Below are positions 16,067 to 25,318 of a stretch of 64,000 nt of DNA, piece after piece (position 1 is the first letter of the stretch; the number at the start of each line of letters is the position of its first letter). The notes below the pieces were generated by a model. It saw nothing but the letters and a program-made list of their open reading frames with translations, was not told where the DNA came from and searched no databases. The position numbers and the translations under genes were made by a program. Origin of the DNA: a virus; the IMG/VR virus record IMGVR_UViG_3300022908_000070, positions 1 to 64,000 of that record; one strand, written 5' to 3'.

Positions 16067-17824
16067 TTATTTAAATCTGAATGGTCTTGGTAAAATGAGG
16101 CAGTTGGAGCAACGAGTAGGGCCGACCGTGACCGCCGCAGTAGTCGAGTCGGAAAGCCAGCCGTTATCAACAACTTTCAATTGGAAGGTGTAGGTGCCCG
16201 GCGGCACGTTATAGATGGTGTCTTTGGGACTGGTGACAATCCCCATGCTGACAGTATTGCCGGTTAGTTTTGAATGCGTGTAATAGCTGATGTGTACATT
16301 ATCGGTTGAGGTAGAGCCGTCCAGAATAACCGTGCTACCTGATGCCGTTGCAGTAAGGTGCGGTACTGGTTTGGTATTGGCTGGAGGAGAGTAGACGTTA
16401 CAACCTGTCGCTCCGGGGTTGCTTATACACCAGGGAGAAGTAGAGTAGGCAGTAGTTCCGCCTGAAAAAGGAAAGATTTCCGTGAGGAAGGTCCTGTCCC
16501 AGGAATTGGCATAGTTTGATCCCAAAGCCCCATTGCTGGGGCTGCCTTCCGAAATACCGTCCGCCAATACAGATCCCTTGTTTCGGCCTACAGCATAAAG
16601 TCTACCGCCGGCGCGAATGAAGTGTTTGTAAAATACGTAGTCATACCCCTCCGACATATCGATAAAATCGGTGATTCCCGGCGCCATGTTGATCGGCTTA
16701 TGCACCTGTAGCTGCGCAGTGCTGGCGTCCTGGTTCCATGCATATGGCCATGGCGTTGTTGTACCATAGGGGAAAGGGTCTCCATAGGCCGCCCAGTTGA
16801 TTTCGTACCCGGCCCCTGCCTGTCCACATTCATTGGCCCCCCAGCTCCATAAGCTCCCATCGTTTAGAATGACATAGGTTGTGTAATAATTGGTGGACAG
16901 TTTGTTGATCGGAGAAGGCAAGTTAAGGGCTGTATCGAGGAGTATCGGCGCATTCAGCGGGTTATAGCCGCTTGTTGCCGCGCTGCCTACTCCCATATAT
17001 CCCGGCCACAGTCCCCAACCATAAAGCTTGTTGTTCGTCAGGAGTGCATAGGAAAAGAAGCCCCCGCCGGCTATATCCTTAGCGGCGGTAGGAAGAGTGA
17101 GCTTAACCGGTGTCATGTAATTGGTCCGGGAAGTGCTTCCCAAGAGAGAGTTATTCGGCCCGTTTCCGCCCCATGTCCATACGGAACCAGTGTTGTCCAG
17201 TGCAATTACCACGTTTTGGATCATCACCTTGGTGATCACCGTTCCCCCGGGGAAAGGCACTTGTACAGGTCGCGTGTTCACTTGACCATAAGTCCCGTCA
17301 CCACGATAGCCACCCTTCGTATTGCCCCAAACCCACAAAGTACCATCCGATTTTATTGCGTAAATAATGGCGCCATAGCCCGCGCCCCCGGTAAAGATTG
17401 ATGAGCCCATGCGCAGTTGGGTGACGCCATTAAAAGGATTACCGAGAGAATCGACGTCTATTTTCCTGAAATAATTCGTTCCACCGGAAGTAGATCCATT
17501 GCCCCAAGTCCCATCTTCATTATTCCCGGTTATGTACACATAGCCGGCTGCATCAGCGCAGGAACCGGTATGAAGACCTCCAGCGACAAATGCGACGGAG
17601 GGGGAGGCTATTGTTGTCCCGGCCGAATTTTGGAACTGGGCGGCTGTAGCGTATCCAATATTTTGAGTTGCCGATCCAATCCCCAGCCCGGTCCCCAGCG
17701 CATAGAGAACATGCGAATTTTGATCGAGAATAAAATTCTCATACTCGCCATTGCCGATTTGGTATGGTGATTGCGCAAAGCTAAAGACCGGCAGAAAAAG
17801 TAGTATGAGGAGGAGTCTTTTCAT
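16067..17824 (-). CDS. Secreted RCC1-repeat protein with PKD-like C-terminus
   Basis: A 585-residue protein. MKRLLLILLFLPVFSFAQ is a signal peptide. Residues 20-470 contain RCC1-like blades, marked by repeated (V/L)WxWG motifs such as GTLWVWGNTKGGYRGDG, VWTWGGNGPNNSLLG and GSLWSWGANECGQAG, and form a beta-propeller. Residues about 490-575 resemble a PKD domain (ILDGSTSTDNVHISYYTHS, then FQLKVVDNG). The start overlaps the tail spike stop as TAATG. A binding role, perhaps to a host surface ligand, is inferred. Confidence 0.7.
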   Translation of the reverse strand: MKRLLLILLFLPVFSFAQSPYQIGNGEYENFILDQNSHVLYALGTGLGIGSATQNIGYATAAQFQNSAGTTIASPSVAFVAGGLHTGSCADAAGYVYITGNNEDGTWGNGSTSGGTNYFRKIDVDSLGNPFNGVTQLRMGSSIFTGGAGYGAIIYAIKSDGTLWVWGNTKGGYRGDGTYGQVNTRPVQVPFPGGTVITKVMIQNVVIALDNTGSVWTWGGNGPNNSLLGSTSRTNYMTPVKLTLPTAAKDIAGGGFFSYALLTNNKLYGWGLWPGYMGVGSAATSGYNPLNAPILLDTALNLPSPINKLSTNYYTTYVILNDGSLWSWGANECGQAGAGYEINWAAYGDPFPYGTTTPWPYAWNQDASTAQLQVHKPINMAPGITDFIDMSEGYDYVFYKHFIRAGGRLYAVGRNKGSVLADGISEGSPSNGALGSNYANSWDRTFLTEIFPFSGGTTAYSTSPWCISNPGATGCNVYSPPANTKPVPHLTATASGSTVILDGSTSTDNVHISYYTHSKLTGNTVSMGIVTSPKDTIYNVPPGTYTFQLKVVDNGWLSDSTTAAVTVGPTRCSNCLILPRPFRFK

Positions 17825-20800
17825 TATTGCATAATTATATAGTCCCAAGAATAATTAGTGCTCGCCGCTATGGTATCGCTTCCTTGAAGAGTTATCGTCC
17901 ATGTTGTGCCAGAAGTATGTTGAACATATACATGCGCTATCGTTGGAGATGTTGGCTGAAGGATAACTACGTATGTAGCACTTGTTGGCATTGTGAAGGT
18001 GGCGATTGTCGACCCGGTTCCGGTTCCGGTTCCGGACGTAAATTGAAATGAACCTTTTATGAGATTGCTTCCACTGCCCATTGAGCTTGGAGCACCGCCG
18101 CCGCCAGTTGGTACGGCCCCTCCTAAGCTAAAAGAAGGCGCCGATCCTGTCGTAGTGATCGTAGAAAAAGGCATCGAAGACCCTCCTGAAAGCGACGATT
18201 GCGATACCCACTTCAATTCTCCTGTACCTGTTACTCTGACAAGCACCGAATCGCCAGAAGAGCCTGTCGCAGGCGTTTGAAGCATGTAATGTTTTCCCAG
18301 TCTGTCGATTTTGAAAAGTGGAGTACTACCGGCTCCAAATTGGACATTGTTGCCTGTTGATACCTTAAAGGAAGAGTCCGATGGATCGAGTCCTGCATAG
18401 TAATCTCTACCCCAAACTGTGCTCCTAAAAGTGAGCAGAGGGGCACTATTGCCTGTAGTTCCGTTGGATTCAAAATATCCATTAGCATAGGCCCCTGATG
18501 CAGAAGAAGTGTTTTTAAGATAATATTGCAATCCGGATGAAGCCGATCCATTAGCAGCCATATGTTGGTATGTGCCAGACACTACAAAAGAAGAGGCGTT
18601 AACGCCTATCTCGCCAGCATACGGGATGATATCAATCCCATTGCCTGATGTTGTATTAGCTCTAACCGTTGAATTGAATTGAGCATTGAGGATAGTGTTA
18701 CCGCTTCCAGAATAATTGAATTGAAGAAAAGTATTAGCGCTTACCTCATTGTCTAGTACAGCCCTGAATTGAAGCGAAGCGCTACCATAAGGTTTGTAGA
18801 TATCAATTAATTTTTGATTTGTCGAACCAGTGGGATCGTAAAAAGAAATTAAGTTTCCGAATTGATTCCACCCAACTGTCATTCGGGCGTTTTTTTCTGA
18901 GGTTATGCCGCCGCCGACGTCTACAAGATTAGCGCTTAACTTATCTCCAATATAACTATGGTTCAAAACATTAAAGCCGCCAGTTTGCGGATAAGCTGTT
19001 TGATTCATTACCCCAATCGAATCCTCAGCAGTCATTATCCGGGCATCCGTATTATCATTTCGACGGACATGGAGCCCGTTACGCATGTAATAGACCATCC
19101 CCGGCGCAATTGGCGTATTAGTATAGCTGACAACAGCTAGACTATCTGCCTGGTAATGGTGATAATACCCCAGCGTGTCCGGGTGTATGCCATCAGTATA
19201 AAGATCTGTGGCGATATTGAAGTAGGTATTGACATGAGAGACCAGGATAGGGTATCCTGGCAGCGTCTGCGCTTTTAAAGAATCGATCCGGCCATTGAGT
19301 GTATCCTGCAATGCTTGTGTAGAATTAGCGGGAGCAGTGGCGTATCCCGTCGAGTTCATATGCGTCGCTTGAATCAGCATGATGCCATACGCCTTCTTTT
19401 TATCAACCAAATTGCCCACATAGTCCATTATGAAAAGCCCCGATCCCGTCTTAACGATCTTTAGAGTATGTGCCGCATTTGTAAGCCCGGTGATAAAAAA
19501 GGCCATCGGGATGCAATCGTTCGAATAGCTGGAGACATCTACTTTACCGTCGGACTGCTGAACAGTTGTACCGGAAAACTGAAGGACATTATCTATATAG
19601 ACCGAAAAGGCACTCCCGGTATACCCGTTGAGCCCCGAATTACCCAATGGCACCAGGAAAACCGTGGAGTCGGTGAACTGGTAAACCAGGGAGTCGTTGG
19701 CTGTGCTGGTGTATGCGGCGTTGGTAAACTTACCTGTCTGCAGAGTAGCATCCCACGGAGTAGTCCAGCTCCCGTATCTCGTCACGCCAAGCCCAGTACT
19801 ACCCGCCGGCACCTGCTTTTTCGCAAACTGATTCGCTATAGCAGCCTTCATGGCATTAAGGACTTTCTGAGAAGTAGGGCGGGGTAAGCCATTTTGCCGC
19901 ACATCGTTAAACTCACCGCCAAAGTTCGTAAAGGTGGAGTGACCCGGATTTACTTGTTTGTTCATGTTGGCAATAGCTGTCGCTACCCCGGTTGAAGACA
20001 CTGAATAGTTTTTCTCTTGTACATGCAGAACTTTCGAAGCCAGTTGATAAGACCAGCGGATTGTTGTATCCGTATAGGGGTAGCCGACACCGATGGAGTT
20101 ATCGAACGTGCTCATTGTGGTTGGATAAAGTAGTCCCCCTAAATTCGTGTATTGAGACGAGTCTATATAATCGAGGTGGGTTCTGGAAGAATCGGAATTG
20201 AGCGTACCCGTTGTCTTGTTAACCTTCAGGTTTGTCACCGTTCCGAAGGCGCCAGAATTATTTATCTGAATCTGTCCGTCTGAAGCCGCCGGCGTGCCCG
20301 ATGACGCCGATATAACTGCTCCCAAGCTATCTATTACCTTCCTGGTCCTGGCCAGCGTAGTATACCCAACGCCAGATGAGTCTCCTTTATGTAGAATGAT
20401 CAGGTTAAGGCTATCCAGAGTCTTGTAGAGTCGCTTAAAGGTGGCATAAGAAGTTGAGTCTTTTATCTGGATGTACTTTCCCTGGTTGAAGCCATCAGTA
20501 TGAAATCCCCCGCCCTGAGTCGCTGCAGAGTCAAAAGCGGCTGCTGCCGGATCAACGTAGACGGTTACTGTGCTATCCGGATTTAAATACACATGGGCTG
20601 CTCCGCTATCAATTATGCCTTTAAGAGCTATCACACTATCGTGACCCCGACCGAGCATGATACCTCTTCCTCCATCCTTCTGAAAATAGATATTCGCCTT
20701 TGTCCCCGTATCCACTTTCCCCAGCAGGAGGTTATTAAACACTGCCCGTAAACTGTCTGCGACCTTATTTGTATGAGCCACTGTTGTGTACCCTGAAGGA

Positions 20801-21477
20801 ACAACGGAGTCCGCTTTGAGCTTATATAAAGTCAGGAGGGCATTGAAGTTTGCCGTCAGGCTGTCCGCCAACTTATTTTTGTTCGCTATCGTCGTATACC
20901 CGGAAAGACGGACCGAATCCGTTGACAATTTGTACAAACTGATCAACGCATTGAAATTGGCCGTAAGACTATCAGCAAGCTTGTTTTTGTTGGCGATGGT
21001 GGTGTATCCCGAGAGTCTTACTGAGTCCGTGCTCAGTTTGAAAAGAGAGTTGAAGATAGCTGTAAGGCTGTCGGCGAGTTTAAGGCGGTTCGCGTTTGTG
21101 CTATACCCAGATAATGATACAGAATCGGATTTATCCTTTTTGGCGTTGATCCGGTTCGAAAGGGAGGTGGTGTCGGTTGAGCCACCGGTGCCTGAGCCAA
21201 TTTCAGTCCAAATGTGTCCCCCCGTCAGGACTGTGTCTCGCTTATACTGCTTTCCATTGCCGATAATTTGAATTATCAGGCCAAGTTCGTCTTTGCCGTT
21301 ATGTAGCCCATGGGCCGTATCTACGACCGTCGGGATAGCTAGATTAAACATGACCTTTTGCCGATAATCTATTACTCTCACGGTTGAATCGCCGCGTGTC
21401 AGGCTTGGCTGCTGTCCATATGCCAATGTGCTCGAAAAGAGCAGGAATGCTGTAATTAACTTATAATACAAACGCAT
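17824..21477 (-). CDS. Tail spike/fibre with SGNH hydrolase domain
   Basis: A 1217-residue protein. It begins with a signal-like segment (MRLYYKLITAFLLFSSTLAYG). Residues 117-253 hold four related repeats of about 37 residues. A central SGNH hydrolase domain has Ser461 (FDNSIGVG, block I), Asn524 (GGEFND, block III) and the Asp762-x-x-His765 pair (DGIHPDTLGY, block V). The C-terminus is glycine/serine/threonine-rich beta structure. It would bind and deacetylate or cleave a cell-surface glycan. It follows the distal tail genes. Its start overlaps the upstream gene by 17 bases. Confidence 0.8.
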   Translation of the reverse strand: MRLYYKLITAFLLFSSTLAYGQQPSLTRGDSTVRVIDYRQKVMFNLAIPTVVDTAHGLHNGKDELGLIIQIIGNGKQYKRDTVLTGGHIWTEIGSGTGGSTDTTSLSNRINAKKDKSDSVSLSGYSTNANRLKLADSLTAIFNSLFKLSTDSVRLSGYTTIANKNKLADSLTANFNALISLYKLSTDSVRLSGYTTIANKNKLADSLTANFNALLTLYKLKADSVVPSGYTTVAHTNKVADSLRAVFNNLLLGKVDTGTKANIYFQKDGGRGIMLGRGHDSVIALKGIIDSGAAHVYLNPDSTVTVYVDPAAAAFDSAATQGGGFHTDGFNQGKYIQIKDSTSYATFKRLYKTLDSLNLIILHKGDSSGVGYTTLARTRKVIDSLGAVISASSGTPAASDGQIQINNSGAFGTVTNLKVNKTTGTLNSDSSRTHLDYIDSSQYTNLGGLLYPTTMSTFDNSIGVGYPYTDTTIRWSYQLASKVLHVQEKNYSVSSTGVATAIANMNKQVNPGHSTFTNFGGEFNDVRQNGLPRPTSQKVLNAMKAAIANQFAKKQVPAGSTGLGVTRYGSWTTPWDATLQTGKFTNAAYTSTANDSLVYQFTDSTVFLVPLGNSGLNGYTGSAFSVYIDNVLQFSGTTVQQSDGKVDVSSYSNDCIPMAFFITGLTNAAHTLKIVKTGSGLFIMDYVGNLVDKKKAYGIMLIQATHMNSTGYATAPANSTQALQDTLNGRIDSLKAQTLPGYPILVSHVNTYFNIATDLYTDGIHPDTLGYYHHYQADSLAVVSYTNTPIAPGMVYYMRNGLHVRRNDNTDARIMTAEDSIGVMNQTAYPQTGGFNVLNHSYIGDKLSANLVDVGGGITSEKNARMTVGWNQFGNLISFYDPTGSTNQKLIDIYKPYGSASLQFRAVLDNEVSANTFLQFNYSGSGNTILNAQFNSTVRANTTSGNGIDIIPYAGEIGVNASSFVVSGTYQHMAANGSASSGLQYYLKNTSSASGAYANGYFESNGTTGNSAPLLTFRSTVWGRDYYAGLDPSDSSFKVSTGNNVQFGAGSTPLFKIDRLGKHYMLQTPATGSSGDSVLVRVTGTGELKWVSQSSLSGGSSMPFSTITTTGSAPSFSLGGAVPTGGGGAPSSMGSGSNLIKGSFQFTSGTGTGTGSTIATFTMPTSATYVVILQPTSPTIAHVYVQHTSGTTWTITLQGSDTIAASTNYSWDYIIMQ

Positions 21478-21835
21478 AAAAATGAAAATTTGATGTTGTT
21501 GCGTCAAAGTCCGGAATCAGGATTCTGAACCCACCTCCAGGCAGGTCCGTCCATTCTCCATTGGCTTTAATCAAGAACCTCGAATTCTCATTAAAGAACA
21601 CTGCTATATTCTTACCCGCTAAAGTTGTAAGCGGGCAGTCTGTTGCATTGATAAAATTTGCGCTCGTCAATTCCACCACCGTAGACCCGTTGCCGCCTCC
21701 ACCACCATATGAATCCGCCAGGTCGGTGATCATTAACAGAATTCTGTTCAACCCCATATCATGGAAGGCCTCGACCGCATAATTGCGAACGATCTTATTA
21801 ATAAGGGTCTTTATGTTTTCTGCATTTGCACTCAT
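21461..21835 (-). CDS. Small distal tail protein with shared C-terminal domain
   Basis: A 124-residue protein. After an N-terminal helical part and a glycine linker (SYGGGGGNGS), the last 70 residues (GKNIAVFFNENSRFL, then FRILIPDFDATTSNFHFYAF) match the C-terminus of the tail protein at 28681-29367, where DFDATLHNYNLYVLL occurs. This suggests one fold used twice in the virion. It lies between the tube-like distal protein and the tail spike and may attach the spike. Confidence 0.65.
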   Translation of the reverse strand: MSANAENIKTLINKIVRNYAVEAFHDMGLNRILLMITDLADSYGGGGGNGSTVVELTSANFINATDCPLTTLAGKNIAVFFNENSRFLIKANGEWTDLPGGGFRILIPDFDATTSNFHFYAFVL

Positions 21836-21836
21836 A

Positions 21837-23120
21837 TTATAATCCTGCTACCTGCGTTATTGAATAATCATCCCCGTTTGGAATGAAAGTAAATTGCAAT
21901 ATGTTTCCAAACGCTTGATCTTGTGTTTCTCCGAATAATTGCGTCGTGAGCGTTACGTCGTCCACCGTCATTTCAATGTGTGTCATACTTACATGAGGAT
22001 CAGGCCCTACCGCTTCCATAAATGCCTTTACAGAACTTCCAACCGGAAGATTTAAAGTGCCTGTTTTATTTCCGGTTTCCGATACGGTTAATACCCCGTT
22101 TATGTAGATCCTGAAGAAAGTATGATAGGGTGCGTTGTAACTTGTATTGAAAGTGTAGTTCAAAATAGACTGCGACGGCTGTACGGATATAGTGAAATTT
22201 TTAACGAATCCCGTTCCTTCAATATTATTAGCGCAGATAGGAACCATTTCCACTGTATGACCACCTACCGACAAGCTTCCCATATACACCGGATTGGCGA
22301 TCAGGGCTGGTTGCCATGGGCCGCCATCGATCCGATATTTCATTTGAGTAGCGGCGCCGGCATATACGGCTGTTGCAGTAGCCGGGCCACTCGTAATGGT
22401 TATATCGGATATAACTGTACCACATGTCAAAGACTGAGTAACTACGAAATCTTGAGCTAGTCCCGTCCCTTCATATCCGTTAACGCACACTGGTATCATC
22501 TCAATTGAGTGGCTTCCCAAAGACAACCCTGGCACACTTAAAACCAAATCCGCCAATGCAAAAACATAATCCCCGGTATCGTCGATTCGATATTTTATCT
22601 GATATGCCTCTCCGGTGTAGGTATATGATACATGCACTATGCCATCTTCTGCGGTCTGACCATCAACAACGATGGCGTCTATTACTGTAGGACAAGGGGT
22701 AAATCCGTCGAACATATCCATTTTGCCGTTACCCTGAAGTTGAAAATCATTCTTAACAAGGGTGCCCACCGAAAAACTAAAGGTGGATGTTTCAATCATT
22801 ACATAGCCCTGGATAGTCTTCGCATTTCCCTCCTGGTCCTGAAAGCTGCACCGAGCAAGTACATGGTTAAAATTGAAGCTGTTATCCAGCATATCCCATC
22901 CGGTCCAGTTGTCGGTGTCGAAAACCAGCAACCCAGAAAGGGTGATGGAGAACTCCGAATCCTGGTAGGTATACTTTTTCCAATGCCCGTCTCCCCTGGT
23001 TCTGATCGGAAGTTTTGTATTACTTATTTCAATAGAAACATCTGTCCCACAAACAAAAGGAACCCAGTCGTTTTTAAACAGGCTTACTACGGCGTCATTT
23101 CCTTGTATGGTGTTATTTAT
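21837..23120 (-). CDS. Distal tail protein with tube-like N-terminus and two Fn3-like repeats
   Basis: The open frame reaches from 23120 to 21837 (427 residues) but has no ATG, GTG or TTG before the TTG at 22931. The upstream 63 codons encode NNTIQGNDAVVSLFKNDWVP and PFVCGTDVSIEIS, which align with the start of the tail tube protein (QTIQSSDAPIEL, LVCTSDYNIPL). An ATA start at 23120, overlapping the previous stop, or ATT at 23126 is therefore likely. After the tube-like domain come two repeats of about 80 residues sharing (Q)(I/M)KYRID and GLSLGSHSIEMIPVCVNGYE / GSLSVGGHTVEMVPICANN. It is a probable baseplate or hub component. Confidence 0.7.
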   Translation of the reverse strand: MNNTIQGNDAVVSLFKNDWVPFVCGTDVSIEISNTKLPIRTRGDGHWKKYTYQDSEFSITLSGLLVFDTDNWTGWDMLDNSFNFNHVLARCSFQDQEGNAKTIQGYVMIETSTFSFSVGTLVKNDFQLQGNGKMDMFDGFTPCPTVIDAIVVDGQTAEDGIVHVSYTYTGEAYQIKYRIDDTGDYVFALADLVLSVPGLSLGSHSIEMIPVCVNGYEGTGLAQDFVVTQSLTCGTVISDITITSGPATATAVYAGAATQMKYRIDGGPWQPALIANPVYMGSLSVGGHTVEMVPICANNIEGTGFVKNFTISVQPSQSILNYTFNTSYNAPYHTFFRIYINGVLTVSETGNKTGTLNLPVGSSVKAFMEAVGPDPHVSMTHIEMTVDDVTLTTQLFGETQDQAFGNILQFTFIPNGDDYSITQVAGL

Positions 23121-25318
23121 TGAAATAAATAGGAGAATTTATATTGGTCAGGTAAAATGAATCCATCGGCATTCTGGTCGGCCAGGGTTTCGACAAAGAC
23201 TCCCCGCCATTGGCCGGTTGCGTAGTCCTTTTCATAGCTCGTTAGCATATATCTTTTGGTAGGCTCATCGCCCTCTATGAAAGAATAGCTTCCGAGATAA
23301 CCGTTCATCCGAATGACGTATAAGTTATCCTTTGGCAGATAGACAAGGCCCCTCCAGGTTCCCTCAAGTTTTTGGTTCATCCGGAATAGATGGTTGTACA
23401 TGATCCGCTCCATCAGCTGGGCAAACCGGAAGCTTTCTGTTATTCCAGCCCTTTCCCAGGTGGGTCGGCATAGGTCGCCATTCGCTAGCAGGAGCGCGCC
23501 TTTAAAATACCGCTTCGGGCTGTCCGAGATCTCTACATCGTCGGACTCCGTCTGCTTGATGGCATTGTTCGATCCGGAGAAATTGTAATCACCTTTCAGC
23601 GCCTTATATGACCCCTGTAAATAAGGGACGATTGTTACTTGCAGGTTTTTATACCACTGTTCGTCATTCGCGGGACCGTTGGAAGTGGTCAGCAATATCT
23701 TCACGGTTCCGGATACCGGAGCTATAAGAGGGTAAACTGAACCCATCTGCATAGTAATCCAGTCCGTTGCCTTATCTGAAGAAGTACCCTCATATCCGTA
23801 ACCGGGTGTGCCGTTGAATCCGCTGGCCGCGTTACGAAACTGGCTATTCGTGGCAAACCATTGGGCCCTGTTCGAAAATGGATCCGCTATTCCAGGCCCC
23901 TCGGCTCCGTTTACGGCCCAGAAAGTCCCGTCATCGCCGGTAAGGGTTACGATAATATTGCCGTAGGAAGGTCCTCCTGCGCGAGTATTTTTCCACCTTG
24001 CGGTAACGGATATTTGCAAGGCGTCGGATGTGTCAATATAAAAAGTAGAGGATTCTAAATAGGATAACACCGAGGTGGCTTCAATAACCGAGTATCTTTC
24101 TTTCTCATAATCCAGTTGATCCAATACCGACCTTATGTAAGCTCTTTTATCCGGAGTCGTGGCGGGATAAGGGTTTTTGAAAACATCCGCGTTCGTGCCG
24201 TTACTAAGCGCCCAGCAATAAACATCATATCCTTCTGTCTTCAGATCAACCGGCGGCTGTATAGATGGGTCTAAGATTGAGCTACTGATAACGGCATCGT
24301 ACGTCGCGTTCCTATCTCCTTCGGCAAAATCCTGATTGCAAACTTTATTTTGAGACTGATCGTAATTGTAGGTGAGCTTTATCCATTTCGTCGCCAGCTT
24401 CAGATATATAATCTGATCTTCGTTGACCGGGTGAATGATTTCTTGACGGCCAATAGCTATGCTGTAGTCCTGAGACAGTCCTGATCCAACCGCCGTCACG
24501 GGAACAATCCCGCTTACTGGGCTTCCAAATTGGTATTCCCGATATGTAAAGCCGGCTGGGTTCAGGTATTCGTACAAGGAAACCAAATTCCAGACACCAT
24601 CCTCCTGGAAGAGACGACATCGGAAACACCTTACTATCTTTTCCAGCGCCGTATAACAGTCGTCCGCCGATGTAGCGTTTACGTCAACCGACGGGTCATC
24701 CGGAGTGGAATTGAAGGCATCGCCCTGTGAGAACGTGATGGCGCTTAAATAGACCTGTTCCAGGGCGCCTATATTCTGATTGAAGGAAGATTCGAAGAAA
24801 TTGAAATAGACCCGCAGATTGAGGGTTTGGCCGGTCTTGTGTAATATTTGAGCAATCCAGGAGAGTACGGATTGGATGCCGACAAATCGAAGGCTATCCG
24901 TGTCTTCCAGGTCGACGCCCTTGAGCAGGCCCAACCCATCCAGTGCGCGAATGGAAAGAACAAAAGGCTTGTCTAAAAACGGCTGGCTATTATCTTCAAC
25001 AACTACGAAACCCTGAAAAACAGACTTTGTGTAATCCTCGTCCCGGTAGATGGTAACCCGGATTTGGTTATCCTGAGACGCAACTAGGTCGGCTATGGTA
25101 ATATCCGTATCCTCTTCGACCACTATATTTATCAGGGCTTCGGTGCCTATAATCGATTCCAACTTATTCTCGTCGCCAGCTGTTGATCGAAGAGTCAATA
25201 CGTCGTCCGTTCCTTTCAGGATGGTAGGGTCGCCAACAAAATCCAGATATTCCAGATAGATCTCGTAGAACTCATCGAGATCGTTATCAAATGGCAATAT
25301 GTACCTGGTATTATACAA
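23117..25318 (-). CDS. Baseplate/distal tail protein
   Basis: A 733-residue protein placed directly after the tape measure protein, where siphoviruses encode the distal tail and tail-associated lysin or hub proteins. The N-terminal 230 residues (YNTRYILPFDNDLDEFYEIY) resemble baseplate hub folds, with a cysteine-containing EKIVRCFRCRLFQEDGVWNL near residue 235. The C-terminus contains beta-rich carbohydrate-binding-like regions. The start is a TTG that overlaps the tape measure stop. The exact role is inferred from position. Confidence 0.7.
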   Translation of the reverse strand: MYNTRYILPFDNDLDEFYEIYLEYLDFVGDPTILKGTDDVLTLRSTAGDENKLESIIGTEALINIVVEEDTDITIADLVASQDNQIRVTIYRDEDYTKSVFQGFVVVEDNSQPFLDKPFVLSIRALDGLGLLKGVDLEDTDSLRFVGIQSVLSWIAQILHKTGQTLNLRVYFNFFESSFNQNIGALEQVYLSAITFSQGDAFNSTPDDPSVDVNATSADDCYTALEKIVRCFRCRLFQEDGVWNLVSLYEYLNPAGFTYREYQFGSPVSGIVPVTAVGSGLSQDYSIAIGRQEIIHPVNEDQIIYLKLATKWIKLTYNYDQSQNKVCNQDFAEGDRNATYDAVISSSILDPSIQPPVDLKTEGYDVYCWALSNGTNADVFKNPYPATTPDKRAYIRSVLDQLDYEKERYSVIEATSVLSYLESSTFYIDTSDALQISVTARWKNTRAGGPSYGNIIVTLTGDDGTFWAVNGAEGPGIADPFSNRAQWFATNSQFRNAASGFNGTPGYGYEGTSSDKATDWITMQMGSVYPLIAPVSGTVKILLTTSNGPANDEQWYKNLQVTIVPYLQGSYKALKGDYNFSGSNNAIKQTESDDVEISDSPKRYFKGALLLANGDLCRPTWERAGITESFRFAQLMERIMYNHLFRMNQKLEGTWRGLVYLPKDNLYVIRMNGYLGSYSFIEGDEPTKRYMLTSYEKDYATGQWRGVFVETLADQNADGFILPDQYKFSYLFQ

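Noticed and set aside
20786-21271. 161-codon plus-strand open frame
   Set aside because: It mirrors the tandem repeats of the tail spike and arises from codon repetition on the other strand.
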